From Enterobacteriaceae bacterium (GTDB lineage: Bacteria; Pseudomonadota; Gammaproteobacteria; Enterobacterales; Enterobacteriaceae): 7,701 nucleotides of DNA. Both the position numbers and the translations under genes were made by a program. The notes beneath the pieces were generated by a model. The model saw nothing but the letters and a program-made list of their open reading frames with translations, made no database searches and had not been told where the DNA came from. This document shows, one piece after another, positions 1 to 5,587 of the stretch; within the stretch, counting starts at the first letter, position 1, and every line of letters starts with the position of its first letter. The DNA is taken from contig JALAGK010000006.1 of assembly GCA_022712475.1 (NCBI GenBank), positions 1 to 7,701 of the forward strand, written 5' to 3'.

Positions 1-8
1 CTTTACTT

Positions 9-36
9 GCGCTACGCCCCCACAGGTGCGCAGCGC
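9..36 (-). other. Stem-loop in the hisJ-hisQ intercistronic gap
   Basis: Arms at 28-36 and 9-17 form a 9-bp, GC-rich stem in the minus-strand transcript (GCGCUGCGC with GCGUAGCGC, one G-U wobble) around a 10-base loop. It starts 13 bases after the hisJ stop codon. No U-run follows, so it is not a standard intrinsic terminator. In Salmonella the hisJ-hisQ gap is known to carry REP sequences that affect expression. No REP core is visible here, and this plain hairpin may take that place by protecting hisJ mRNA ends or lowering hisQ expression. That role is inferred. The gap runs off the window edge. Confidence 0.55.
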
Positions 37-49
37 GTGACAGTTAACG

Positions 50-832
50 TTAGCCGCCATAAACGTCAAAATCGAAATATTTCTTCGCGAGCGTTTCATA
101 GGTGCCGTCGGCGCGCATCTCAGCAAACGCTTTATTGAGCGCTTCGCGCAGTTCATTATCGTCTTTGCGAATGCCCATACCGGTACCCACACCAAACAGT
201 TTTTCATCAGCGATAGACGGACCACCAAACTGGTAGTTTTTACCGGCTGCCGCTTTCAGGAAACCTTCGCTGGCGGCCACCTCGTCCTGGAACGCAGCAT
301 CAATACGCCCGGCGGTTAAATCCGCATAGATATTGTCCTGCCCCTGATAAGAGACAATCTCAATCCCCTTCGGTGCCCAATGGATATTGCCGTAAGTTTC
401 CTGCGTGGTGCCCTGCAATACTCCCACGCGCTTGCCCTTCAGGCTTTCGATAGTCGGCTGAATGGGTGAGCCCTTTGCGACCACCAGGCGAGAGTTTGCC
501 GCGTAAAGTTTGTCGGTAAACGCGATTTCCTGCTGGCGTTTCTCGGTAATAGAAAGCGACGACATGATAGCGTCAATTTTCTTCGCTTTAAGCATCGGGA
601 TAAGTGCATCAAGCGGGCTTTCCACGAACGTACATTGGGTTTTAATACGCTTGCACAACTCTTTGGCAATATCGATATCAAAACCTACCAGCTGGCCGCT
701 GGCATTTTTAGATTCAAACGGCGCGTAGGTCGGATCAGTGCCAATACGCACGTTTTTTGGCAATGCGGCAAATGCTGTAGAAACGCTGGAAAACGCCAGC
801 ACCAGAGAAAGGGATAACACCAGCTTTTTCAT
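50..832 (-). CDS. hisJ: Histidine-binding periplasmic protein HisJ
   Basis: HisJ captures L-histidine in the periplasm and delivers it to the HisQMP2 ABC permease. At 260 aa it has the usual length. A Sec signal peptide (MKK, then a hydrophobic stretch, AFA at 20-22) precedes a mature type II solute-binding fold. In mature numbering the ligand-pocket residues known for HisJ are present: Asp11, Tyr14, Leu52, Ser69, Ser70, Ser72 and Arg77, plus the Cys38-Cys45 disulfide pair. Leu52 is the residue expected in HisJ; the paralogue ArgT has Phe52. The start is ATG with GAGGA six bases upstream. The gene is preceded by its own sigma-54 promoter and lies 225 bp after argT, so it can be transcribed alone or as part of argT-hisJQMP. 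hisQMP must lie beyond the left edge. The assignment is secure, as the sequence matches E. coli HisJ along its whole length. Confidence 0.97.
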   Translation of the reverse strand: MKKLVLSLSLVLAFSSVSTAFAALPKNVRIGTDPTYAPFESKNASGQLVGFDIDIAKELCKRIKTQCTFVESPLDALIPMLKAKKIDAIMSSLSITEKRQQEIAFTDKLYAANSRLVVAKGSPIQPTIESLKGKRVGVLQGTTQETYGNIHWAPKGIEIVSYQGQDNIYADLTAGRIDAAFQDEVAASEGFLKAAAGKNYQFGGPSIADEKLFGVGTGMGIRKDDNELREALNKAFAEMRADGTYETLAKKYFDFDVYGG

Positions 833-886
833 ACTTATCCTCAGGAGAGTTATCGTTATAGGTAAAACGTTTTTAAATGTTGTGTT

Positions 887-902
887 GGCAAGTATCGTGC
901 CA
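887..902 (-). promoter_or_regulatory. Sigma-54 promoter of hisJ
   Basis: The minus strand reads TGGCACGATACTTGCC, a near-perfect match to the sigma-54 consensus TGGCAC-N5-TTGCW with the invariant GG and GC at correct spacing. Counting 12 bases from the GC element places the transcript start near 876 and gives a leader of about 44 bases. Nitrogen control of the his transport operon promoter (dhuA) through NtrC is established in Salmonella, and this site fits that. NtrC-type palindromes lie upstream at 974-1041. Confidence 0.85.
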
Positions 903-973
903 TTTTTCGGACCTGTAGGCCAAAACTTTTGCGGTCGAACAGCGTCATTTTTTGCAGATTCACTGGGTAGTTA

Positions 974-990
974 TGCATCCAAAGCGTGCA
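974..990. promoter_or_regulatory. Candidate NtrC site, promoter-proximal (hisJ)
   Basis: TGCATCCAAAGCGTGCA matches 10 of 12 fixed positions of the NtrC palindrome TGCACC-N5-GGTGCA. Its centre is about 106 bases upstream of the predicted hisJ start, close to the glnA enhancer distance of about -108. Binding is inferred from the match and from the phasing with the two stronger sites further upstream. Confidence 0.55.
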
Positions 991-1003
991 CAACCGCCAC
1001 CAG

Positions 1004-1020
1004 CGCACAACATTGGTGCA
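1004..1020. promoter_or_regulatory. Candidate NtrC site, middle (hisJ)
   Basis: CGCACAACATTGGTGCA has one perfect half-site (GGTGCA) and matches 10 of 12 fixed positions of the NtrC consensus. Its centre at 1012 is 30 bp from the proximal site and 21 bp from the distal one, close to three and two helical turns. All three would therefore present NtrC dimers on about the same DNA face, upstream of the hisJ sigma-54 promoter. Confidence 0.65.
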
Positions 1021-1021
1021 C

Positions 1022-1044
1022 TGATGCACCACCATGATGCACCA
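1022..1044. repeat. 10-bp direct repeat overlapping the NtrC sites
   Basis: TGATGCACCA occurs at 1022-1031 and again at 1035-1044, a period of 13 bp. Each copy carries one NtrC half-site (TGCACC). The duplication creates overlapping half-sites around the distal enhancer palindrome. It may be a small local duplication that strengthened the enhancer; that origin is a guess. Confidence 0.7.
1025..1041. promoter_or_regulatory. Candidate NtrC site, distal (hisJ)
   Basis: TGCACCACCATGATGCA matches 11 of 12 fixed positions of the NtrC palindrome and is the best of the three. It lies 16 bp past the argT stop codon, centred about 157 bases upstream of the predicted hisJ start. It overlaps the 10-base direct repeat at 1022-1044, so extra half-sites are present. 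Confidence 0.7.
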
Positions 1045-1057
1045 GTGCCTTCAGGCG

Positions 1058-1837
1058 TTATTCACCGTAGACGTTAAAGTCGAAGTATTTTTTCGCCAGT
1101 TTATCGTAAGTTCCATCAGCACGGATTTCTGCCAACGCCTTGTTAAACGCAGCCTTCAGCTCACCATCTTCCTTACGCAACCCAACCGCGGTACCCATGC
1201 CGAAGTATTTTTTATCAACGACAGCAGGTCCGGCAAAAGCAAATGCCTTACCCGCCGGGCGCTTGAGAAAACCTTCGCTTGCCGCCACTTCGTCCTGCAA
1301 TGCCGCATCAAGACGCCCGGCATCAAGGTCAGAATAAATCAAGTCCTGGTTCTGGTATGGCACAACCTCAACGCCCTGCGTGCGCCACTTATCGTTGGCA
1401 TACGCCTCCTGCGTGGAGCCCTGTAACACCCCTACCTGTTTGCCTTTGAGGCTTTCCAGCGTCGGCGTAATTGGTGAGCCCGCACGGGCAATCAGACGTG
1501 AATTAGCGCTATAGAGTTTGTCTGAGAAGGCAATTTCCTGCTCGCGCTTCTCGGTAATAGACAATGAGGAAATGATCCCATCAATTTTACGTGCCTTAAG
1601 CTGTGGAATGAGCGCGTCAAAATCACTGCCTACCCAGGTGCAATTAAGCTGCGCCCGTTTACACATCTCATTACCCAAATCGATATCAAACCCGACAAAA
1701 TCCCCTTTTGCATCCTTTGACGAAAATGGCGCGTAGGTCGCATCAGTGCCTATACGCACCGTTTGCGGCAATACAGCCAGCGCCGAACCGGCAGAAAAAC
1801 CCAGCAGTAATACCAGTGTCAGAACCTGCTTTTTCAT
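1058..1837 (-). CDS. argT: Lysine/arginine/ornithine-binding periplasmic protein ArgT
   Basis: ArgT (LAO protein) binds lysine, arginine and ornithine in the periplasm and hands them to the same HisQMP permease that HisJ uses. At 259 aa it has a Sec signal peptide (MKK, leucine-rich core, cleavage expected after ALA at 19-21) and a mature solute-binding fold. In mature numbering Asp11, Tyr14, Ser69, Ser70, Ser72 and Arg77 are conserved, as is the Cys38-Cys45 pair. Residue 52 is Phe, as known for LAO proteins; HisJ has Leu there. The protein is plainly a tandem paralogue of HisJ, and both end in a KKYFDF-VYG tail. The ATG start is preceded by CTGAGGG, much like the hisJ leader. A sigma-54 promoter, a possible IHF site and one NtrC-type palindrome lie upstream, so nitrogen limitation should induce it. 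No terminator is seen before hisJ, so read-through is expected. Confidence 0.96.
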   Translation of the reverse strand: MKKQVLTLVLLLGFSAGSALAVLPQTVRIGTDATYAPFSSKDAKGDFVGFDIDLGNEMCKRAQLNCTWVGSDFDALIPQLKARKIDGIISSLSITEKREQEIAFSDKLYSANSRLIARAGSPITPTLESLKGKQVGVLQGSTQEAYANDKWRTQGVEVVPYQNQDLIYSDLDAGRLDAALQDEVAASEGFLKRPAGKAFAFAGPAVVDKKYFGMGTAVGLRKEDGELKAAFNKALAEIRADGTYDKLAKKYFDFNVYGE

Positions 1838-1881
1838 AGTTAACCCTCAGAGAGCGGATTTTATTATCAGATGTGTGTTGT

Positions 1882-1905
1882 GCCGAGCGCCCATGCGCTC
1901 ACGGC
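1882..1905 (-). other. Hairpin at the predicted 5' end of argT mRNA
   Basis: The core is a perfect 6-bp stem (GAGCGC with GCGCTC) with a 4-base loop at 1885-1900. Three further pairs can form at 1882-1884 with 1903-1905 across a 2-base bulge. Counting 12 bases from the sigma-54 GC element puts the transcript start at 1900, which is exactly the first base of the core stem. A 5'-terminal stem is known to protect some bacterial mRNAs from 5'-end-dependent decay, so a stabilising role is plausible. The start site is predicted, not measured. Confidence 0.6.
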
Positions 1906-1910
1906 TGCGC

Positions 1911-1926
1911 TGCACTTCTCATGCCA
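1911..1926 (-). promoter_or_regulatory. Sigma-54 promoter of argT
   Basis: The minus strand reads TGGCATGAGAAGTGCA, which has the invariant GG and GC elements of a sigma-54 promoter at correct spacing and differs from TGGCAC-N5-TTGCA at two positions. The predicted start near 1900 gives a leader of about 63 bases. NtrC/sigma-54 control of argT is established in E. coli and Salmonella. Confidence 0.8.
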
Positions 1927-1935
1927 TATCTGCAT

Positions 1936-1948
1936 AATCAAAGCGTAG
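1936..1948 (+). promoter_or_regulatory. Possible IHF site between argT enhancer and promoter
   Basis: AATCAAAGCGTAG fits the IHF core WATCAA-N4-TTR at all but one fixed position. It lies about 10 bp upstream of the argT sigma-54 element, between it and the NtrC palindrome at 2037. IHF often bends DNA at such positions to bring enhancer-bound activator to sigma-54 polymerase. The motif is short and degenerate, so this is a weak call. Confidence 0.35.
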
Positions 1949-2036
1949 CGACAGACAAAAAGATAACAGCGCTGCGTTAAGGGCGTAACAAAAAGAGAAA
2001 AGGAAAGTTGGAGAATACGACAGCGCCAGCAGTTTT

Positions 2037-2053
2037 TGCCCCGCAATGGAGCA
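2037..2053. promoter_or_regulatory. Candidate NtrC site upstream of argT
   Basis: TGCCCCGCAATGGAGCA matches 10 of 12 fixed positions of TGCACC-N5-GGTGCA. Its two mismatches sit at mirror-image positions, so it remains symmetric. It directly abuts the ubiX stop codon and is centred about 145 bases upstream of the predicted argT start, a normal enhancer distance. No second, phased site is visible nearby. Binding is inferred. Confidence 0.5.
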
Positions 2054-2635
2054 TCAGCGTGCGGCGTCGGGGCCAGGCCAGCGGGTAAACAAATCGTGAG
2101 GCAGTTCGATATCAAATTGATCCAACACGCGATTAACCGTTTGATCAATCACATCCTGAATATTCTTCGGACGATGATAAAATGCCGGTAGCGGCGGCAT
2201 AATAACGGCCCCCATTTCCGCAGCCTGGGTCATCAGCCGCAGGTGGCCAAGGTGCAAAGGCGTCTCACGTACACATAACACCAACGGACGGCGCTCTTTG
2301 AGCACCACGTCAGCACTGCGGGTCAGTAAGCCATCGGTATAGCTGTTCACAATGCCAGAAAGGGTTTTCATGGAACACGGCAGAATCACCATACCGTGAG
2401 TGCGAAACGAACCGGAGGAGATACTGGCCGCAATGTCGCGCGCATCGTGCACCACATTGGCCAACGCCTGTACATCGCGTAGCGCATAATCCGTTTCAAG
2501 TGCCAGCGTCTGGCGCGCAGCCTGACTCATCACAAGATGGGTTTGCACATTCTCCAGTGGCTTGAGTACTTCGAGCAGCCGCACGCCATAAATCGCGCCG
2601 CTGGCACCGGAAATTCCCACAATCAGTCGTTTCAT
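2054..2635 (-). CDS. ubiX: Flavin prenyltransferase UbiX
   Basis: UbiX joins a dimethylallyl group to FMN, making prenyl-FMN. That cofactor is needed by the decarboxylase UbiD in ubiquinone synthesis. The 193-aa product carries the family's flavin-binding GISGASGAIYG at 7-17, SISSGS at 71-76, CSMKTL at 87-92, KERRPLVLCVRETPL from 113 and FYHRP at 152-156. The chosen ATG at 2635 matches the E. coli start (MKRLIVGISG) and has AGG eight bases upstream. An in-frame ATG at 2653 would add six residues, but its GGAG is only two bases away. The C-terminus is a few residues longer than in E. coli K-12 (189 aa). A terminator separates the gene from purF, so it depends on read-through or a promoter I cannot firmly identify; a CATAAT-like -10 on the minus strand at 2677-2682 lacks a matching -35. 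The product is soluble and cytoplasmic. Confidence 0.94.
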   Translation of the reverse strand: MKRLIVGISGASGAIYGVRLLEVLKPLENVQTHLVMSQAARQTLALETDYALRDVQALANVVHDARDIAASISSGSFRTHGMVILPCSMKTLSGIVNSYTDGLLTRSADVVLKERRPLVLCVRETPLHLGHLRLMTQAAEMGAVIMPPLPAFYHRPKNIQDVIDQTVNRVLDQFDIELPHDLFTRWPGPDAAR

Positions 2636-2685
2636 CTTATCTGCCTGTTTCATCGCTCCAGGGCAGACTTTGCCGGATTATGGCG

Positions 2686-2721
2686 ACAGATACAAGACGG
2701 CCCCCTTAGCGGGGGCCGTCT
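2686..2721 (-). terminator. Rho-independent terminator after purF
   Basis: A perfect 11-bp stem (arms at 2711-2721 and 2695-2705) with a 5-base loop starts five bases after the purF stop codon. The arms contain GACGGCCCCC and GGGGGCCGTC. The following minus-strand stretch, TTGTATCTGT, is only moderately T-rich, so some read-through into ubiX is likely. It would end the cvpA-purF transcript. The plus-strand side has no T-run, so it acts in one direction only. Confidence 0.85.
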
Positions 2722-2726
2722 GGCGC

Positions 2727-4241
2727 TTAACCTTCGTTATGCATTTCAAGATTTTCGACTTCGTTCTGGCGCTGTAGCGCTTTAGCGTCGTCGCTACGCA
2801 GGGATTCCAGATATTCCAGATACTGCAGATCAACATCTTTCGTGACGTAAATACCGTCAAACACTGAGCATTCAAACTGCTGAATATCAGGATTCTCAGC
2901 GCGTACTGCATCAATCAAGTCGCTGAGGTCCTGGAAAATGAGGCCATCGGCGCCGATTATCTGGCGAATCTCTTCGACTTCACGACCGTGGGCAATAAGT
3001 TCATTGGCGCTCGGCATATCAATACCGTAAACGTTAGGGAAGCGCACTTCCGGTGCCGCTGATGCCAGATAGACCTTTTTCGCGCCAGCTTCGCGGGCAA
3101 TTTCGATAATCTGCTCAGACGTGGTGCCGCGCACGATAGAGTCATCTACCAACAACACGTTTTTATCGCGAAACTCCGCACGGTTAGCATTAAGCTTGCG
3201 GCGCACCGATTTACGGCGCTGCTGCTGACCAGGCATAATAAAGGTACGACCAACATAGCGATTTTTCACAAAACCCTGGCGATAAGGCTTGTTGAGAATA
3301 TGCGCGATTTCCAGCGCGATGTCGCAGGAGGTTTCCGGGATTGGAATAACCACATCAATATCCAGGTCTTCCCACTCGCGGGCAATTTTCTCGCCTAGCT
3401 TCTTACCCATGCCGACGCGGGCGCTGTACACGGAAATCTTATCAATAAAGGAGTCCGGGCGCGCAAAGTAAACGTACTCGAACAGGCACGGCGTGGTGGT
3501 CGGGTTATCGGCACACAGGCGGCTGAAAAGCTGCCCTTTTTCGGTAATGTACACCGCTTCTCCCGGCGCCACGTCACGCAGGAACTCAAAGCCCAGCGTA
3601 TCAAGCGCGACACTCTCTGAAGCCACCATATATTCAGTGCGCTCACCGACTTCACGCTTGCCCAGCACCAGCGGGCGGATACCGTTCGGGTCGCGAAACG
3701 CCACCATACCGTGACCGATAATCATCGCGACACAGGCGTACGCACCGCGAATCTGACGATTAGTGGCCGCAACGGCGGCAAAAATGTTATCGGCCTCCAG
3801 CGGATAGTGACGAAATTCGTCCAGTTCGCTGGCAAAGATATTAAGCAGGATTTCGGAGTCAGACGTAGTGTTAATATGACGGCGCTTTTCCTCAAACAAC
3901 TTCTTGCGCAGTTCGTGCGCGTTGGTGAGATTACCGTTATGTGCAAGCGTGATGCCGTAAGGCGAATTGACGTAAAAAGGCTGGGCTTCAGAGGCGCTGG
4001 AGCTGCCTGCCGTCGGGTAACGCACGTGGCCTAGCCCCATATTACCCTGCAGGCGCTGCATGTGGCGTGCTTCAAATACATCGCTCACCAGACCATTGGC
4101 TTTACGCAGACGAAAGCAGTTGTTCGCATCAATAGTAATGATGCCTGCGGCATCCTGCCCGCGGTGCTGAAGCACCGTTAACGCGTCATAAATCGACTGG
4201 TTTACCGGCATAACACCGGCGATACCGACAATACCGCACAT
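2727..4241 (-). CDS. purF: Amidophosphoribosyltransferase PurF
   Basis: PurF catalyses the committed step of purine synthesis, making 5-phosphoribosylamine from PRPP and glutamine. At 504 aa it is full length (E. coli 505). It starts MCGIVGIAG: removal of Met1 exposes the N-terminal catalytic cysteine of class II glutaminases, with no propeptide. Glutamine-site residues are visible at Arg74, Asn102-Gly103 and Asp128. The C-terminal phosphoribosyltransferase domain carries the PRPP loop [13 protein letters not shown] at 362-374. The enzyme is cytoplasmic and, in E. coli, feedback-inhibited by GMP and AMP. The ATG is preceded by AGGAAAAG. It lies 38 bp downstream of cvpA with a small hairpin between them, and the PurR operator and promoter ahead of cvpA should control both. 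A terminator follows five bases after the stop codon. Nothing is missing. Confidence 0.98.
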   Translation of the reverse strand: MCGIVGIAGVMPVNQSIYDALTVLQHRGQDAAGIITIDANNCFRLRKANGLVSDVFEARHMQRLQGNMGLGHVRYPTAGSSSASEAQPFYVNSPYGITLAHNGNLTNAHELRKKLFEEKRRHINTTSDSEILLNIFASELDEFRHYPLEADNIFAAVAATNRQIRGAYACVAMIIGHGMVAFRDPNGIRPLVLGKREVGERTEYMVASESVALDTLGFEFLRDVAPGEAVYITEKGQLFSRLCADNPTTTPCLFEYVYFARPDSFIDKISVYSARVGMGKKLGEKIAREWEDLDIDVVIPIPETSCDIALEIAHILNKPYRQGFVKNRYVGRTFIMPGQQQRRKSVRRKLNANRAEFRDKNVLLVDDSIVRGTTSEQIIEIAREAGAKKVYLASAAPEVRFPNVYGIDMPSANELIAHGREVEEIRQIIGADGLIFQDLSDLIDAVRAENPDIQQFECSVFDGIYVTKDVDLQYLEYLESLRSDDAKALQRQNEVENLEMHNEG

Positions 4242-4268
4242 GTTGTCTTTTCCTCATTAAGCCTGCAA

Positions 4269-4288
4269 CCCCGGCGCTGTTACCGGGG
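4269..4288 (-). other. Hairpin across the cvpA stop codon
   Basis: CCCCGG at 4283-4288 (minus-strand reading) pairs with CCGGGG at 4269-4274 around an 8-base loop that contains the cvpA TAA stop. No U-run follows, so it should not terminate transcription. It could affect mRNA processing or ribosome recycling between cvpA and purF. The function is not known. Confidence 0.45.
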
Positions 4289-4765
4289 CAAGAAACTTGA
4301 CGAGCTTTGCAGATAGTCAAAAAACCATCTGATGATGAAACTGAACTGCGGAACAAGCTGAGACTTTTGCCAGTCATCGCTCTTTGCCATGCTGGTAAAC
4401 GTATCGAGGAAAAACAGAATCGCGGCGACGATAAGTACGCCCCTGAGCGCGCCAAAGCAGATGCCCAGTACTCTGTCCGTTCCTGAAAGGCCGGTTTTCT
4501 CAACCAGTTGGCCAATCACGTAGTTCACCACCGCACCGACGATGAGCGTCGCGATAAACAACACCGCAATAGCTATCCCGTTACGTACCAGTTCATCTTC
4601 AAAGCCTGTGAACCAGGTTGCCAGGTAAGTGTAGTAATGGCTGGCGACAAAGAAAGCGCAGCCCCAGGTAACCAGCGAGAGCGCCTCGCGCACAAACCCA
4701 CGAATCAGGCTTACAAGACACGAAAAGCCAATCACAGCGATAATGGCGTAATCAATCCAGACCAT
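4280..4765 (-). CDS. cvpA: Inner-membrane protein CvpA
   Basis: CvpA was named because colicin V production requires it. In enteric bacteria it also contributes to envelope fitness and bile-salt (deoxycholate) tolerance. Its molecular activity is not settled. The 161-aa product is an inner-membrane protein with hydrophobic segments at about 4-22, 29-47, 64-84 and 101-121. It carries the family motif DRVLGICFGALRG at 97-109 and a short amphipathic C-terminal region at about 140-153. The length agrees with E. coli (162 aa). The ATG has a weak upstream GCGGAA. It is the first gene of the PurR-controlled cvpA-purF unit; why this membrane protein is co-regulated with purine synthesis is unclear. 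Stop and hairpin overlap at the junction with purF. Confidence 0.95.
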   Translation of the reverse strand: MVWIDYAIIAVIGFSCLVSLIRGFVREALSLVTWGCAFFVASHYYTYLATWFTGFEDELVRNGIAIAVLFIATLIVGAVVNYVIGQLVEKTGLSGTDRVLGICFGALRGVLIVAAILFFLDTFTSMAKSDDWQKSQLVPQFSFIIRWFFDYLQSSSSFLPR

Positions 4766-4808
4766 ATAAATTCCGCGCTAACTTGCCCTGACATCCTGTT
4801 CGGGGCGC

Positions 4809-4837
4809 ATTCTAACAGAAAAAGAAAACGTTTGCGT
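4809..4837 (-). promoter_or_regulatory. cvpA-purF promoter (sigma-70)
   Basis: A -10 element TAGAAT (4809-4814) differs from TATAAT at one position. The -35 region falls inside the PurR operator at about 4832-4837 and is a poor match to TTGACA, so the exact -35 is uncertain. The predicted start near 4802 gives a leader of about 36 bases before the cvpA ATG. The overlap with the operator means PurR binding would block polymerase directly, as known for this operon in E. coli. Confidence 0.7.
4822..4837 (-). promoter_or_regulatory. PurR operator of cvpA-purF
   Basis: The minus strand reads ACGCAAACGTTTTCTT, an exact fit to the PurR operator consensus ACGCAAACGTTTTCNT. PurR binds it with hypoxanthine or guanine as co-repressor and shuts down purine synthesis. 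Control of cvpA-purF by this repressor is established in E. coli. The operator covers the -35 region of the promoter. Confidence 0.93.
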
Positions 4838-4919
4838 AGGGATTTCCTTCCCATGCGTAAAAAGAAAAAGTGGACAAAAAAAGCGCTGCTTTTGTTGCCC
4901 ACCCTTTCGCTCTGGTTCG

Positions 4920-4948
4920 TACAAAGCCGCGCCAAACGTGGCTTTGTA
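4920..4948 (-). other. Hairpin downstream of dedD
   Basis: TACAAAGCC and GGCTTTGTA form a perfect 9-bp stem with an 11-base loop, starting nine bases after the dedD stop codon. No U-run follows directly, so this is at best a poor intrinsic terminator. It may mark the 3' end of folC-dedD mRNA or protect it after Rho-dependent termination. It sits about 85 bp upstream of the PurR operator. Confidence 0.5.
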
Positions 4949-4957
4949 AACTGACCG

Positions 4958-5587
4958 TTACGGCGTGTAGTTCATGACTACGCCGTTGAGACCCGATAAA
5001 TTATGCAATTCTCCCAGAGAAGACTTGAGCTTGTCTTTCGATGCATCCGGCCCGACCAGAATGCGGGTGATTTTACCCTGTACTGGCGTAGAAGGAATAG
5101 TGTAAGCACGATAGCCCGCACCGCGAAGCTTATCGACAATCTCACTGGCTTTGTCAGCATTTTTGAGCGCACCAAGCTGCACCACGTAAGCTTTACCGAC
5201 GGGCGGCGCGTTATCCTGTGGCGTTTGCGTCGGTTTAGGCTGCGGCTCTGGCGCAGGTTTAGATTGAGCAACAGGTTTTGGCTGCGGAACCGCATCGATT
5301 CCCGCCCCGGTTTCATCCGGTAGCGTTGTGGGGTCAATACTCGGTGCCGTGCTACTGGCTCGCATCTCCTCAGCGGCCCCTTCCGGCGGCTGCGCCGGTA
5401 GAGACTGGCTGGCAGGCGGCAGCATGTCCAGCTCGTCATTATCACCTGGCTTAGGTACCAGAGGGATGGCGGCAAACTCGTCCTGGTAATGTTTTTTCTG
5501 ACCATCAAGCAGGCCCGGCAGCACAATCACACCCAGCGCCACCAGCACAATTGTGCCGACTAATCGGTTCTGAAACTTACTCGCCAC
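4958..5587 (-). CDS. dedD: Septal ring SPOR-domain protein DedD
   Basis: DedD is an inner-membrane cell-division protein recruited to the septum, where its SPOR domain binds denuded peptidoglycan glycan strands and it supports constriction together with FtsN. The 209-aa product has a short cytoplasmic N-terminus, one membrane segment at about 10-27, a proline-rich periplasmic linker at about 42-130 (PxP-rich from 101) and a SPOR domain at about 131-209 beginning GKAYVVQLGALKNADKA. It is about 11 residues shorter than E. coli DedD (220 aa), the difference lying mostly in the linker. Its start is GTG, supported by GGAGG six bases upstream and by the match MASKFQNRLVGTIVLVALG. The start lies inside the end of folC with an 11-bp overlap, so translation is probably coupled. 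Expression should come from accD-folC transcripts. Confidence 0.95.
   Translation of the reverse strand: MASKFQNRLVGTIVLVALGVIVLPGLLDGQKKHYQDEFAAIPLVPKPGDNDELDMLPPASQSLPAQPPEGAAEEMRASSTAPSIDPTTLPDETGAGIDAVPQPKPVAQSKPAPEPQPKPTQTPQDNAPPVGKAYVVQLGALKNADKASEIVDKLRGAGYRAYTIPSTPVQGKITRILVGPDASKDKLKSSLGELHNLSGLNGVVMNYTP

Noticed and set aside
1..49. REP or ERIC element after hisJ
   Set aside because: No REP core (GCCGGATG-type) or ERIC sequence can be read in the visible part of the gap.
864..873. AAAACGTTTT palindrome in the hisJ leader as an operator
   Set aside because: It is short, A/T-rich and matches no regulator I can name; it resembles only the centre of a PurR box and lacks the outer bases.
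851..883. Additional sigma-70 promoter for hisJ using TATAAC at 855-860
   Set aside because: No acceptable -35 at proper spacing, and the start would fall in the ribosome-binding site.
738..1426. Plus-strand reading frames spanning the argT-hisJ gap
   Set aside because: They overlap the coding sequences of hisJ and argT on the opposite strand and have no ribosome-binding site or recognisable domain.
2636..2653. Earlier ubiX start adding six residues (MKQADK)
   Set aside because: Its GGAG lies only two bases from the ATG, and homologues begin at MKRLIVGISG. It is not fully excluded.
4732..4935. 67-codon minus-strand reading frame across the cvpA promoter
   Set aside because: It has a TTG start, runs through the PurR operator and promoter, overlaps cvpA in another frame, and shows no protein-like features.
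5003..5323. Plus-strand 106-codon reading frame opposite dedD
   Set aside because: Its arginine-rich composition is the mirror of the proline-rich DedD linker codons; it is a shadow frame.
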